This document shows, in pieces, positions 15,820 through 23,187 of a stretch of DNA of 39,831 nucleotides (positions within the stretch are counted from its first letter, which is position 1; every line of letters starts with the position of its first letter). Source of the stretch: Candidatus Kerfeldbacteria bacterium (GTDB lineage: Bacteria > Patescibacteriota > Patescibacteriia > SBBC01 > CAIJZX01). The position numbers and the translations under genes were made by a program. The DNA is taken from assembly GCA_903825245.1 (NCBI GenBank), contig CAIJZX010000008.1, positions 1-39,831 of the forward strand. Direction: 5' to 3'. The notes below the pieces were generated by a model that searched no databases, was not told the DNA's origin, and saw nothing but the letters and a program-made list of their open reading frames with translations.

Positions 15820-17244
15820 ATGGCGCCCAAAATTATTCAAGGCGGTATGGGGGTGAATATATCTCCCCCCCATTTAGCTCGTACGGTGGCAATGCTCGGT
15901 GGGCTCGGAACGGTGTCGGGTGTGGCGGCGAATTTGCTCTTGCCCCGGGCACTTCAGGATGGAGATCCTGGCGGGCACCTCCGTCGCGCTCTCGAACACT
16001 TTCCATTTCCCGACATTGCCGAAGACGTACTACGGGAATATTTCGTTCCCGGCGGTCGTTCACCGCTCGAACCGTACCACAAGACGATACCGGCGGTCAC
16101 GCTGACGCCGACGAGAATGGCAATTGCGTTGGCTATTTGTGCGAACTACGCCTTCGTCTGGTTGGCGAAGGAAGGACACGATAACCCAATCAGCATCAAC
16201 TGGCTAGAAAAAATGCAGTTGGTGCATCTGTATGGGTTGTATGGTGCAATGCTGGCGGGTGTCAATTTTGTCGCCATGGGTGCCGGAATTCCTGATCAGA
16301 TTCCGGCGATGATCAACGCCTATGGTGATGGCCACGCTGCCGAGTATCGCGTCACGGTAACCGGATGCGCAGAGGGGACGAAGATGATGCGGTTCGATCC
16401 GGCGGAGTATTTTGGTCGGCCGGTTCCGAAGCTGCAACGTCCATCGTTTCTTCCGATCGTGTCGTCCGATGTGTTGGCTGGTATTCTGATGAAGCTTATG
16501 AAGAAGAAAAAGCTACCGGACGCAATTCAAGGCTTTGTGGTGGAAGTGCCGACTGCGGGTGGCCACAATGCTCCACCGCGCGGTCAGTACGCAACCAACG
16601 ACCTTGGTGAGCCGATCTACGGTCCGCGCGATGCGCCTGACTTCATCAAACTGCAAGCATTGGGCGTGCCGTTCTGGATCGGTGGATCTTTTGCCTCACC
16701 GGCGGGACTCTCGACGGCCTTGTCGCTTGGTGCGTCCGGTATCCAGGTGGGATCGATCTTCGCGCTCTGCGAAGACTCTGGTCTCGCGCCGATGTATCGA
16801 CGCGAGACCATTCGTCGCTGGCACCGTGGTCAACTACAGGTCAAGACGGATGCCCAGGCATCGCCGACAGGCTTTCCCTTCAAGGTGGCGCAACTGCCGG
16901 GAACGTTGTCCGAGGAGGAGATTTACCGACTTCGTCACCGGATCTGCAATCAGCACGGTTTAGCCACGCCGCACCAACTGCCAAATGGCGACATCGTCTA
17001 CCGTTGCCCAGCCGAACCGACACGGATCTATCGCCGGAACGGTGGGCAAATTGAGGACACGGTTGCGGCTCGCTGTTTGTGCAACGGTTTGATGGCGGCG
17101 GCGGGTGTCGGTGATCCGCTTGAACCGGCAATTGTAACGTTAGGTGACGACCTCAACTTCCTTCGTTATCTGACCACAAATGAAAACGATTCGTACTCGG
17201 CTGCTCAAGCTATGGCCTATCTCCTGGCCATAGACGAAACGTAA
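15820..17244 (+). CDS. Nitronate monooxygenase (2-nitropropane dioxygenase family)
   Basis: The 474-residue protein is an FMN TIM-barrel of the NMO/2-nitropropane dioxygenase family: IIQGGMGVNIS at the N-terminus, GLGTVSGVAAN, a catalytic-His segment VPTAGGHNAPPRG, then VPFWIGGSFASPAGL and LGASGIQVGSIFAL, the FMN-phosphate site. It is longer than most family members (~320-370) and carries a C-terminal extension with several Cys (RHRICNQHG, CPAEPTRIYR, AARCLCNGL). The family oxidises nitronates; relatives include FabK-type enoyl reductases and PfaD, so the substrate here is open. The start is set by AAAAGGAG 7 nt upstream of the ATG. A strong terminator follows. Its codon choice looks more G+C-rich than the surface operon. 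Confidence 0.9.
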   Translation: MAPKIIQGGMGVNISPPHLARTVAMLGGLGTVSGVAANLLLPRALQDGDPGGHLRRALEHFPFPDIAEDVLREYFVPGGRSPLEPYHKTIPAVTLTPTRMAIALAICANYAFVWLAKEGHDNPISINWLEKMQLVHLYGLYGAMLAGVNFVAMGAGIPDQIPAMINAYGDGHAAEYRVTVTGCAEGTKMMRFDPAEYFGRPVPKLQRPSFLPIVSSDVLAGILMKLMKKKKLPDAIQGFVVEVPTAGGHNAPPRGQYATNDLGEPIYGPRDAPDFIKLQALGVPFWIGGSFASPAGLSTALSLGASGIQVGSIFALCEDSGLAPMYRRETIRRWHRGQLQVKTDAQASPTGFPFKVAQLPGTLSEEEIYRLRHRICNQHGLATPHQLPNGDIVYRCPAEPTRIYRRNGGQIEDTVAARCLCNGLMAAAGVGDPLEPAIVTLGDDLNFLRYLTTNENDSYSAAQAMAYLLAIDET

Positions 17245-17253
17245 AAGAGTTCC

Positions 17254-17281
17254 CCCTGTTGATTTTCAACAGGGGTTTTTC
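17254..17281 (+). terminator. Rho-independent terminator
   Basis: CCCCTGTTGA (17254-17263) and TCAACAGGGG (17267-17276) form a 10-bp stem with a TTT loop, followed by TTTTT. Confidence 0.95.
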
Positions 17282-17329
17282 TATGTAGTATTCACTACCC
17301 CCAGCGCTGAAAACGCGCTTCCCCCTCCT

Positions 17330-17414
17330 CGAGACCACTCCTTCCCGCTGGTGCGGGTTGCCCTCCTTATCTAAAGGAGGGCTCAGTTCGGAGGGGTGAC
17401 TTCGCGAGACTGCT
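17330..17414. repeat. Palindromic repeat, diverged family member
   Basis: GCCCTCCTT (17360-17368) pairs with AAGGAGGGC (17374-17382), flanked by CCACTCC and GGAGGGGTGAC. The GGAGGGGTG..CGCGAG end resembles the repeats at 17898 and 18378. Nothing else is seen between the terminator and the next promoter. Confidence 0.6.
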
Positions 17415-17429
17415 TGCTGGTGGGATAAT

Positions 17430-17457
17430 TTGACGTATTATTTGCAGGTGCTACAGT
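17430..17457 (+). promoter_or_regulatory. Promoter giving a near-leaderless transcript
   Basis: TTGACG (17430-17435), 16 nt, TACAGT (17452-17457). The ATG lies at 17466. Confidence 0.6.
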
Positions 17458-17465
17458 ACTATTCT

Positions 17466-17825
17466 ATGAGCCAAGCACTAACTAAAGAAGATCTTCAGGC
17501 GGGTCTAAAAACCCTCGGCGACAGTGTACACGCTGAAATTGGTGGTGTCCGCGCTGAGGTGAGCGGTCTGGATGCTAAAATTGATGGCCTGCACGCCGAA
17601 ATGAACGGGTTAGCTCGCCATTTTACGACGTCGCTTGGCAAGCTTGAGGAGCGTATGGAGGCGCGGTTTTCCAGCATCGATAGCCAATTTGTCGAGGTAA
17701 ACACGAAGCTCGATGCGATCATGTCGGGTGAAATCCTGGTAACGCGCAAACAATTAGAACGGTTGTTAACCGCCCTTGAGGCCCAAGGGATTAAGTTGAA
17801 CGTTTCCGAGATTCTGGCGGCGTAG
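17466..17825 (+). CDS. Small coiled-coil protein of unknown function
   Basis: The 119-residue product is mostly helical with heptad spacing (IGGVRAEVSGLDAKIDGLHAEMNGL, then LGKLEERMEARFSSIDSQFVEVN). This resembles DUF1640/CCDC90-like or haemolysin XhlA-type short coiled-coil proteins without identifying a family. The last ~30 residues (RKQLERLLTALEAQGIKLN) form another amphipathic helix. There is no signal peptide or membrane helix. ATG 17466 was chosen because it lies 9 nt after the -10 box and has no Shine-Dalgarno. Such proteins usually form rods or oligomers, and no function can be assigned. Confidence 0.7.
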   Translation: MSQALTKEDLQAGLKTLGDSVHAEIGGVRAEVSGLDAKIDGLHAEMNGLARHFTTSLGKLEERMEARFSSIDSQFVEVNTKLDAIMSGEILVTRKQLERLLTALEAQGIKLNVSEILAA

Positions 17826-17897
17826 GGATGGTGGCTATACAAGATGGGATAGGCTGATTTTTTTGTAGTACAATTTTCGGGCGCGATAAATGAATTC

Positions 17898-17956
17898 CCA
17901 CCCCCTGCGGACCCCTCCCGAATTCGGGAGGGGTGGTGCCGCGAGCCGGGGTGGGG
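17898..17956. repeat. REP-like palindromic element, copy upstream of the DUF559 gene
   Basis: The outer arms CCACCCC (17898-17904) and GGGGTGG (17948-17954) enclose the perfect 22-nt palindrome made of CCCCTCCCG-AATT-CGGGAGGGG (17912-17933). It differs from the copy at 18378 at one base by eye. Confidence 0.9.
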
Positions 17957-17960
17957 AAAG

Positions 17961-17989
17961 TTGACACAATTTCCTTCTCGTAGTACACC
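17961..17989 (+). promoter_or_regulatory. Likely promoter of the DUF559 gene
   Basis: TTGACA (17961-17966), 17 nt, TACACC (17984-17989). It begins directly next to the repeat. Confidence 0.5.
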
Positions 17990-18019
17990 GAATATGTGGT
18001 TTGGCTCACCTCTTGAGTC

Positions 18020-18442
18020 ATGCCTCGTTTGTATCATCTTAACGCCTATACGCCGCTTCGTAAATCGTTACGGAATAACGCCACCCCAGCTGAACAGCAG
18101 ATGTGGAAGTATTTGCGTCGTAGGCAATTTCACGGACTGAAGTTCCGGAGACAAGAAGGTATTGGGCGCTATATTGTCGATTTCTACTGTCCGAAAAAAC
18201 GAATAGCAATTGAGCTTGATGGGCATGGGCACGATGGTTCTGAGCAACGATTGTATGACAAAGAACGTGAGCATTTTCTCGATGAATGTTATATATCGGT
18301 TATCCGGTTCAGGAATGAAGAAGTGCTTTGTGCTATCGAGGCTGTGTTACGAAGGCTAGAAGTTGCGGTACTTTCCTCCACCCCCTGCGGACCCCTCCCG
18401 AATTCGGGAGGGGTGGTGCCGCGCGCCGGGGTGGGGAAATAG
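18020..18442 (+). CDS. DUF559 (Vsr-like) endonuclease-domain protein with repeat-encoded tail
   Basis: Residues 1-~117 are a DUF559 domain: LRNNATPAEQQMWKYLRRRQF, KFRRQEGIGRYIVDFYCP, IAIELDGHGHDGSEQRLYDK, VIRFRNEEV. The family has the Vsr/PD-(D/E)xK-type fold with the catalytic Asp/Glu in the DFYC and ELDG regions and is predicted to cut DNA; cellular roles are largely unknown. The last ~23 residues (from LSSTPCGPLPNSGG) are read from the palindromic repeat at 18378-18436, so the original C-terminus was probably replaced or extended when the repeat arrived. With the matching repeat at 17898 the gene sits between two direct copies, like a small mobile cassette. Confidence 0.88.
   Translation: MPRLYHLNAYTPLRKSLRNNATPAEQQMWKYLRRRQFHGLKFRRQEGIGRYIVDFYCPKKRIAIELDGHGHDGSEQRLYDKEREHFLDECYISVIRFRNEEVLCAIEAVLRRLEVAVLSSTPCGPLPNSGGVVPRAGVGK
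18378..18436. repeat. REP-like palindromic element inside the 3' end of the DUF559 gene
   Basis: It is identical to 17898-17956 except for one base, in the same orientation and exactly 480 bp further on. It encodes the end of the DUF559 protein. Confidence 0.9.
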
Positions 18443-18474
18443 CTAAAACACCCAATAAAACTCAAGACTTGAAG

Positions 18475-18503
18475 TGGACAAAAACGCTAGGACGTGGTAC
18501 AGT
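18475..18503 (+). promoter_or_regulatory. Pilin A promoter
   Basis: TGGACA (18475-18480), 17 nt, TACAGT (18498-18503) with the TGg extension. It leaves a ~100-nt leader ending in the strong Shine-Dalgarno AAAGGAGGTG (18597-18606). Confidence 0.7.
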
Positions 18504-18612
18504 ACCTGTGGATAAAAAAATAACCAAGAACAGAAGATATATGAGTGGTCGGGACGGATCCGTGACCATCCATAACAATTCAACTGTTCAATCCCGAAAG
18601 GAGGTGAAACAC

Positions 18613-19212
18613 ATGACCAATAAAAAAGGTTTTACCCTCATTGAACTTCTCGTCGTCATCGCCATCATCGGTATTTTATCGGCGATTGGTTTGGTTTCCC
18701 TCAACGGCGCTCGAGAAAAAGCGCGGGATGCGAAGGCACGATCCGACTTAGCTACTGTCAAGTCTGGTTTAGCTTTGTTCTATGATGATAACAACAGCGC
18801 TTATCCCGGTAACGTAACGGCAGGGACAGATGATATGGGTAACGGTTCTACCGCTGTTCTAGGCACTACAGCCTGTACAACAGGTGCAACAACAAATACG
18901 TGTACGAAAGACAGTATTTGGGATGCGACGAAGAAGATTCTAGTTCCTACCTATGTGGCCGACCTAAAAGCTCCAGCTACATCAGGGACAAATAAGTATG
19001 GGTATAAAGCATCGAACTTCACCTCAACAAACGGTGGAACGGTTGGTGGCTTTGTTCTCTACTATAAGTTAGAAGGTGCTGGTGGTTTAGACTATTACAC
19101 CCTGGATAATACAGGGACCGTGAAAGATACGTCTGATACAAAGACCACACTCACAGCCTGTACCATAGATTCTTCAGCAACATCGAAGACCGGTACCTGT
19201 GCACAGTCATAG
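18613..19212 (+). CDS. Type IV major pilin-like protein (pilin A)
   Basis: The 199-residue protein has a short prepilin leader MTNKKG cut before FTLIELLVVIAIIG, with Glu at mature position 5 and the usual hydrophobic helix. A conserved AREKARDAKARSDLATVKSG helix and a variable globular domain with four Cys follow. ATG 18613 is fixed by AAAGGAGGTG six bases upstream, the best ribosome site in the window, which suggests high expression as expected for a major pilin. The leader should be removed by the prepilin peptidase at 21210. The first 41 codons are almost the same, base for base, as those of pilin B at 20042. Confidence 0.93.
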   Translation: MTNKKGFTLIELLVVIAIIGILSAIGLVSLNGAREKARDAKARSDLATVKSGLALFYDDNNSAYPGNVTAGTDDMGNGSTAVLGTTACTTGATTNTCTKDSIWDATKKILVPTYVADLKAPATSGTNKYGYKASNFTSTNGGTVGGFVLYYKLEGAGGLDYYTLDNTGTVKDTSDTKTTLTACTIDSSATSKTGTCAQS

Positions 19213-19231
19213 GAAGGTTATAGTTCTTCAT

Positions 19232-19258
19232 AACACAGGGGCATTTCGCCCCTGTGTT
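19232..19258 (+). terminator. Strong hairpin after pilin A
   Basis: AACACAGGGGC (19232-19242) and GCCCCTGTGTT (19248-19258) form a perfect 11-bp stem with loop ATTTC. The following U-run is poor (TTGCTGT), so it may also stabilise the mRNA 3' end. Confidence 0.75.
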
Positions 19259-19296
19259 GCTGTCTAATGTGTTGTCGGATACTTGGCGCGTTGTCG

Positions 19297-19325
19297 TTGT
19301 AACCTGAATGCTGATACGGTATACT
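19297..19325 (+). promoter_or_regulatory. Promoter giving a leaderless transcript
   Basis: TTGTAA (19297-19302), 17 nt, TATACT (19320-19325). The ATG lies 7 nt later at 19332. Confidence 0.65.
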
Positions 19326-19331
19326 GCGGTT

Positions 19332-19946
19332 ATGTTTGATCACGTTGTATATATATCTTATCTCTACTTAAGCTGGATTGCGCTTGTTGTTCAAGCCCTA
19401 TGCTTACTTAGGCTGGCTTTTCGTGGCCGTAGGCTACGAGAGCCGTTTCAAGACTTGCGCAAGAGCTTACTCTTCGTGGCTGTAGTACAAGTTATGGAAA
19501 TATTGATATATGGTGTCTTACTTTGGGCACTCATTCGTGATCACCCTCATGGCGATGTATTCTTGCCCCCTCACAGTTCGTTTTTACTCATTCAGGTGGC
19601 AACAAACACGACCGCCCTGCTTGCCGGTTGGATTTCTAGTAGCGTACTGTTTGTGGTGTTATGGTATGTTTTTATTCATCGTGGTAGTGGTTTGATGTTG
19701 GATGTCCGGGATGTATTATTGCTAGTGCTCTGTGCAGCAGTGGTGGGTTGGCCGGAGGTATTGCCATTTTTTGCAATAGTATTTGTGCTGACGTTATTGT
19801 GGATGTTTTTTATGATATTGCGTAAACGCATGACCCTACAAGACAGGCTTGTTGTGAGTCCGGTCATCATTCCGTCTGCCGTTTTAACAATAATTTTTAG
19901 AGTTCAGTTATTATCAATAACCCACCTCGATAAAATTAGATTTTAG
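19332..19946 (+). CDS. Multi-spanning membrane protein between the two pilin genes
   Basis: The 204-residue product has about five or six hydrophobic segments (VYISYLYLSWIALVVQALCLL, LLFVAVVQVMEILIYGVLLW, ISSSVLFVVLWYVFI, VLLLVLCAAVVGWPEVLPFF, VSPVIIPSAVLTII). I do not recognise a family. The stretch VRDVLLLVLCAAVVGW followed by a basic RKRMTLQDRLVVSPVIIP loosely resembles the GxGD half of prepilin peptidases, but the CxxC motifs and the first catalytic Asp are absent. ATG 19332 is chosen over the track start because of the -10 spacing. Its place between two pilin genes suggests a role in pilus biology, which is only contextual. Confidence 0.65.
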   Translation: MFDHVVYISYLYLSWIALVVQALCLLRLAFRGRRLREPFQDLRKSLLFVAVVQVMEILIYGVLLWALIRDHPHGDVFLPPHSSFLLIQVATNTTALLAGWISSSVLFVVLWYVFIHRGSGLMLDVRDVLLLVLCAAVVGWPEVLPFFAIVFVLTLLWMFFMILRKRMTLQDRLVVSPVIIPSAVLTIIFRVQLLSITHLDKIRF

Positions 19947-19965
19947 TTTAAAAAATTACCAGTAG

Positions 19966-19974
19966 TGCTATACT
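19966..19974 (+). promoter_or_regulatory. Extended -10 promoter for pilin B
   Basis: TGcTATACT lies 68 nt before the ATG at 20042. No good -35 is seen. Confidence 0.55.
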
Positions 19975-20041
19975 TATACAAAGAGAAAAATAGAGTTACC
20001 CACACATACTTTTCCCATAAAAAGCCGTAAAAGTGAAACAC

Positions 20042-20581
20042 ATGACCAATAAAAAAGGTTTTACCCTCATTGAACTTCTCGTCGTCATCGCTATCATCGG
20101 TATTTTATCGGCGATTGGTTTGGTTTCCCTCAACGGCGCTCGTGAAAAAGCTCGAGATGCGAAACGCATAACCGATCTCAATGAAATCAGAACGGCAATG
20201 ATAATTTACTTTGATGATCACGGTAGTAAGTATTTTGCCACGTCGAGTGGTGGTGCTGTCGACGCGTCTGGAGGGGATGGAGGGTTTAAAACTGCTATGT
20301 TGCCCTATTTACCCAACTTGCCACAGAACCCAGGTACAGGCAGCGAAAATAATCATTACTTTTACGCGAGTAATGGGGTGTCCTATGGTTTAGCCACAAA
20401 AATGGAAGGCGGCACCGGAGATTGGTATATTTTGAATAGTGTTGGCTGGGGTGGCACCGTTCCTGATAGTAATACTTGGACTAAAGACTTAGGTGATGGA
20501 GCGACAGCAATCAATTGCGGTGATGGATATGGCGAGGGTAGTGATTTTGATATTTGCGCTAGTCCCCCAGTGCCTCATTAA
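20042..20581 (+). CDS. Type IV pilin-like protein (pilin B)
   Basis: The 179-residue protein shares its first 41 residues exactly with pilin A (MTNKKGFTLIELLVVIAIIG through EKARDAK), then diverges into a different globular domain (DLNEIRTAMIIYFDDHG, YASNGVSYGLATKMEGG). The DNA around the start is also shared, but AAAGGAGGTG of pilin A is reduced here to AAAAGTG, so the Shine-Dalgarno core is gone and translation should be weaker or use another mechanism. ATG 20042 is preferred to GTG 20033. The pattern of an identical 5' cassette with a divergent 3' part suggests recent duplication or gene conversion. Confidence 0.92.
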   Translation: MTNKKGFTLIELLVVIAIIGILSAIGLVSLNGAREKARDAKRITDLNEIRTAMIIYFDDHGSKYFATSSGGAVDASGGDGGFKTAMLPYLPNLPQNPGTGSENNHYFYASNGVSYGLATKMEGGTGDWYILNSVGWGGTVPDSNTWTKDLGDGATAINCGDGYGEGSDFDICASPPVPH

Positions 20582-20704
20582 TCGTATTGGTGAAACGAAG
20601 TATAGATTTTAGTTGTCCGACACAGCTTTGGCTTAACTGCTGTTTTCTCGTAAAAATGTCGCTATAGCTGCGAACATTAGCAGTACCATGGTGGTGCTGG
20701 ATTG

Positions 20705-20713
20705 TGCTATAAT
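20705..20713 (+). promoter_or_regulatory. Extended -10 promoter of the pseudopilin operon (leaderless)
   Basis: TGcTATAAT ends 7 nt before ATG 20720. The preceding 120 nt show no other feature. Confidence 0.7.
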
Positions 20714-20719
20714 ATACCC

Positions 20720-21208
20720 ATGAAACACAAAGCCTTTACCCAGCACCACTTCGCCCAAAAGGATAAGAAAGAACGTCAAAAAACGTCGATTTTTCGACGA
20801 AGTGGTGCTGGGTTTACCCTTACCGAAACCCTCATCGTTGGTGCCATTTTCGGCCTGTTTGTGTTAGCCGGAACGTTGATTTTAAGCATGGAACGGGCGC
20901 GAACGCGTGATGCCATACGAATTGCCGATATGACCCGTCTATCGGCTGGATTTGCCCTCCTGTACGGTCAAAAAGCGACGTACGCTGATGCCGCTGTCGG
21001 TTGTCCGACGGTTGGCTCGAATGCGGCGTTATGTACCTTAACTGACGTAGAAGTTGGGGTGAGTACGATAAAAGATCCGGGCACGTTTTCCTACACCATG
21101 CTCCGCGTTCCCGATGTTGATGACTATGCGGTCAAGTTCCGACTGGAGCGATCCTACGGAACATTGAAGGCCGGTGAGCACTCGCTGACCAAGTCGGGGA
21201 TTCACTAA
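20720..21208 (+). CDS. Type IV pilin/pseudopilin
   Basis: The 162-residue product has a long basic prepilin leader (~31 residues, rich in Lys/Arg/His) before the cleavage motif G-FTLTETLIVGAIFGLFVLAG, with Glu at mature position 5. The following ERARTRDAIRIADMTRLSAG helix corresponds to the REKARDAK region of the pilins. A globular domain with two Cys follows (VGCPTVGSNAALC). It is the first gene of a tight run through ligA. The ATG at 20720 is used because of the leaderless promoter; the track start at 20702 lies upstream of the -10 box. It is probably a minor or alternative pilin subunit. Confidence 0.88.
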   Translation: MKHKAFTQHHFAQKDKKERQKTSIFRRSGAGFTLTETLIVGAIFGLFVLAGTLILSMERARTRDAIRIADMTRLSAGFALLYGQKATYADAAVGCPTVGSNAALCTLTDVEVGVSTIKDPGTFSYTMLRVPDVDDYAVKFRLERSYGTLKAGEHSLTKSGIH

Positions 21209-21209
21209 C

Positions 21210-21983
21210 ATGGTCACGCTCGATCCACTGGCGGTGCTGGTACTGGCCGCGGTTGTCGGACTCATGTTCGGCAGTTTTTTAAACGTCCTGATTCTCCGCA
21301 CGCACAAAGGCACCTCGCCCTGGAAAGGTCGATCGGTGTGTATGCATTGCCATCATCCGATCAGATGGTTCGATAATATTCCGCTGGTCAGTTTCATCGT
21401 TTTGCGCGGCCAGTGCCGTCATTGCCAAGCGAAACTTTCTTGGCAGTATCCGCTGGTTGAAGTGGGGACGGCAGTAGTATTCGCGATCGTCGCTCATCGG
21501 TTTGGTGCGACCTGGTGGACGCTCGGAGCGTTTGCGGTGACTATGATGATGATTGCGGTGGCGGTTTATGATGCGCGCTGGTCGTTGTTGCCAGATAGTT
21601 TTTCCATCGTCTTAGCGGTGTTTGGATTTACGTTTGCCGCCTTAGCGAAGATGCCGCTGGTGGATCTGGGACTTGGTCTACTCGCTGGTGCTAGCTTTTT
21701 TGCCTTGCAGTTTTTTCTTTCGCGTGGACGATGGGTGGGGAGCGGCGATATTCTCCTCGGTGGGGCGATTGGTGCGCTGTTAGGATGGCGGATGCTCGGA
21801 TTGGCATTATTTATCGCCTACATGGTCGGCGCGATATTCGCCTCGGTTCTGCTCATACTGCGACGGCAAAAAACATCCAGCGCAATTTCCTTTGGGCCGT
21901 TTCTCGTTTTGGGAGCGTTTCTGTCATGGCTCTGGGGACAACAGATCGTTGACTGGTATTTCAATCATGCCTTATTCCGCTAA
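21210..21983 (+). CDS. pilD: Prepilin peptidase / N-methyltransferase (A24 family)
   Basis: The 257-residue integral membrane enzyme carries all hallmarks of bifunctional PilD. GLMFGSFLNVLILR is at the N-terminus, a zinc module has C44xxC47 (CMHC) and C69xxC72 (CRHC), and the two catalytic aspartates are D121 in YDARWSLLPD and D180 in GSGDILLG. It cuts the leaders of type IV prepilins on the inner membrane face and methylates the new N-terminal residue. All pilins and pseudopilins encoded around it are likely substrates. ATG 21210 lies one base after the preceding stop. The end overlaps the next gene by 17 nt. Confidence 0.95.
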   Translation: MVTLDPLAVLVLAAVVGLMFGSFLNVLILRTHKGTSPWKGRSVCMHCHHPIRWFDNIPLVSFIVLRGQCRHCQAKLSWQYPLVEVGTAVVFAIVAHRFGATWWTLGAFAVTMMMIAVAVYDARWSLLPDSFSIVLAVFGFTFAALAKMPLVDLGLGLLAGASFFALQFFLSRGRWVGSGDILLGGAIGALLGWRMLGLALFIAYMVGAIFASVLLILRRQKTSSAISFGPFLVLGAFLSWLWGQQIVDWYFNHALFR

Positions 21984-22590
21984 TCTAGCAAATTTTCTCA
22001 CCCCGGCGCGCGGCGCCACCCCTCCCGATCCCGTGTCACAGCACGGGACAAGATTCGGGAGGGGACGATCTGGGTTCACACTCGTTGAACTCATGATTAG
22101 CGTCGCGATTATTGTTATTCTCACCGCTATTATTTTTGGTGATTTTAATCATGAGAGTAGTCGCAATGCATTAAAATCCGCAGTTCATCAACTGCAAACA
22201 GATTTGCAAGGGATGCAAGCGAATGCCCAGGGTGGTGTGTTAACGGATGGAGTTGCCCAGTCTTGGTATGGTGTTCATGTTCAAGCGAAAGACCATGCGG
22301 ATAGTGACACCCAAGGCTTTGCTGTTTTTGCTGCTCCGACGCTTGGCGCAAAAAATGTTCTGGTGACGAGAACGTTTACCTCGGAAGTCTTCATTCGCTA
22401 TGTCAACGGCAATTCGGGCGATGGTGATATTACTTTTCAGGTGCCGAGCGGCAAAGCGGTGCTCTCTACCGGCGGTTCGACCATGACCATTGTTATCGAA
22501 AGTCCCCAACTGAACACCTGTTATGCCATTACGGTTACGGCGGATGTCGGAACTGTCTCACAACGTCAACTATCCTCATGTTCGCTGTAA
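21967..22590 (+). CDS. Pseudopilin (GspH/FimT-like) with repeat-encoded leader
   Basis: The mature part begins FTLVELMISVAIIVILTAII, a normal prepilin helix with Glu5, followed by a beta-rich domain (SWYGVHVQAK, GFAVFAAP, ITFQVPSGKAVL) like GspH/FimT minor pseudopilins. The leader is unusual. From ATG 21967 it is 36 residues long, and most of it (LTPARGATPPDPVSQHGTRF) is read straight through a palindromic repeat. A GTG at 22033, inside the repeat loop, would give a leader of 14 residues and is a possible alternative start. The gene overlaps the prepilin peptidase by 17 nt and the next pseudopilin by 13 nt. It probably primes or modulates pilus assembly. Confidence 0.88.
   Translation: MPYSANLANFLTPARGATPPDPVSQHGTRFGRGRSGFTLVELMISVAIIVILTAIIFGDFNHESSRNALKSAVHQLQTDLQGMQANAQGGVLTDGVAQSWYGVHVQAKDHADSDTQGFAVFAAPTLGAKNVLVTRTFTSEVFIRYVNGNSGDGDITFQVPSGKAVLSTGGSTMTIVIESPQLNTCYAITVTADVGTVSQRQLSSCSL
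21999..22066. repeat. REP-like palindromic element inside the prepilin leader
   Basis: GGCGC-gcg-GCGCC (22005-22017) is followed by CCCCTCCCG (22019-22027) pairing with CGGGAGGGG (22056-22064). The loop contains a second hairpin, CCCGTG (22030-22035) with CACGGG (22042-22047). Confidence 0.85.
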
Positions 22591-23186
22591 ACCCGCGCCA
22601 TCATTCTGCACAGTCACTTCTCGAGGCGGTGATCGCCATCGGAATAATTGTTGCCGCAGTGATGGGCTCGACGACCTTAATTGTTTCGACCATAACGTCT
22701 GGCCAAAACACGCAAGATAAAATCGTGGCCATCAATTTTGCTCGCGAAGGCGTAGAAATTGTTCGCGGGATTCGTGATTCGAATTGGTTGAAGCGAAGTG
22801 ATAATGTACAAACAACAGATACAACACCTGCGCTGTATGATTGGGATACTGGTTTCGCCACCTCTTGTCCTTCTGGGAATTGTGTGGCGGTATTCACCAC
22901 GAGTAGTGGCTGGAGTCTCCATGATGCAACGAATGCAGTACAGACGATCTCGCAAAACGGCGATTCGTTTACACAATTTGCTAACGCGGATGATGCCGCA
23001 GGATGCACCTCGTGCATAGACACTAAGTATAGTCGTGTTATTACGATCGCCACCATGCCAGATACGTTTACCTATTCAAGTAACCCTGTGGCAACGACAT
23101 ATCTGCTGGTGACATCTAAGGTTGTTTGGTTCAATCACGGTGATAAAAGTTTAACCGTTAGTGAGCGTCTCTATAATTGGCGATGA
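22578..23186 (+). CDS. Minor pseudopilin (PilV/GspI-like)
   Basis: The 202-residue product has a short leader ending HHSAQ and the hydrophobic prepilin helix SLLEAVIAIGIIVAAVMGST, in which the residue before the helix is not Gly and the first mature residue is Ser or Leu. This is unusual for PilD substrates but is seen among PilV/GspI-like minor pseudopilins. The rest is a globular domain with four Cys (SCPSGNC, AGCTSC), likely forming disulfides. It overlaps the preceding pseudopilin by 13 nt, so translation is coupled. It probably belongs to the pilus-tip or priming complex with its neighbours. Confidence 0.85.
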   Translation: MFAVNPRHHSAQSLLEAVIAIGIIVAAVMGSTTLIVSTITSGQNTQDKIVAINFAREGVEIVRGIRDSNWLKRSDNVQTTDTTPALYDWDTGFATSCPSGNCVAVFTTSSGWSLHDATNAVQTISQNGDSFTQFANADDAAGCTSCIDTKYSRVITIATMPDTFTYSSNPVATTYLLVTSKVVWFNHGDKSLTVSERLYNWR

Positions 23187-23187
23187 T

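Noticed and set aside
17495-18037. Minus-strand ORF of 180 residues
   Set aside because: It runs across the coiled-coil gene, a palindromic repeat and the DUF559 promoter, and matches no family I know.
17330-18442. CRISPR array
   Set aside because: The repeats are palindromic, few, unevenly spaced and not separated by short unique spacers; no cas gene is present.
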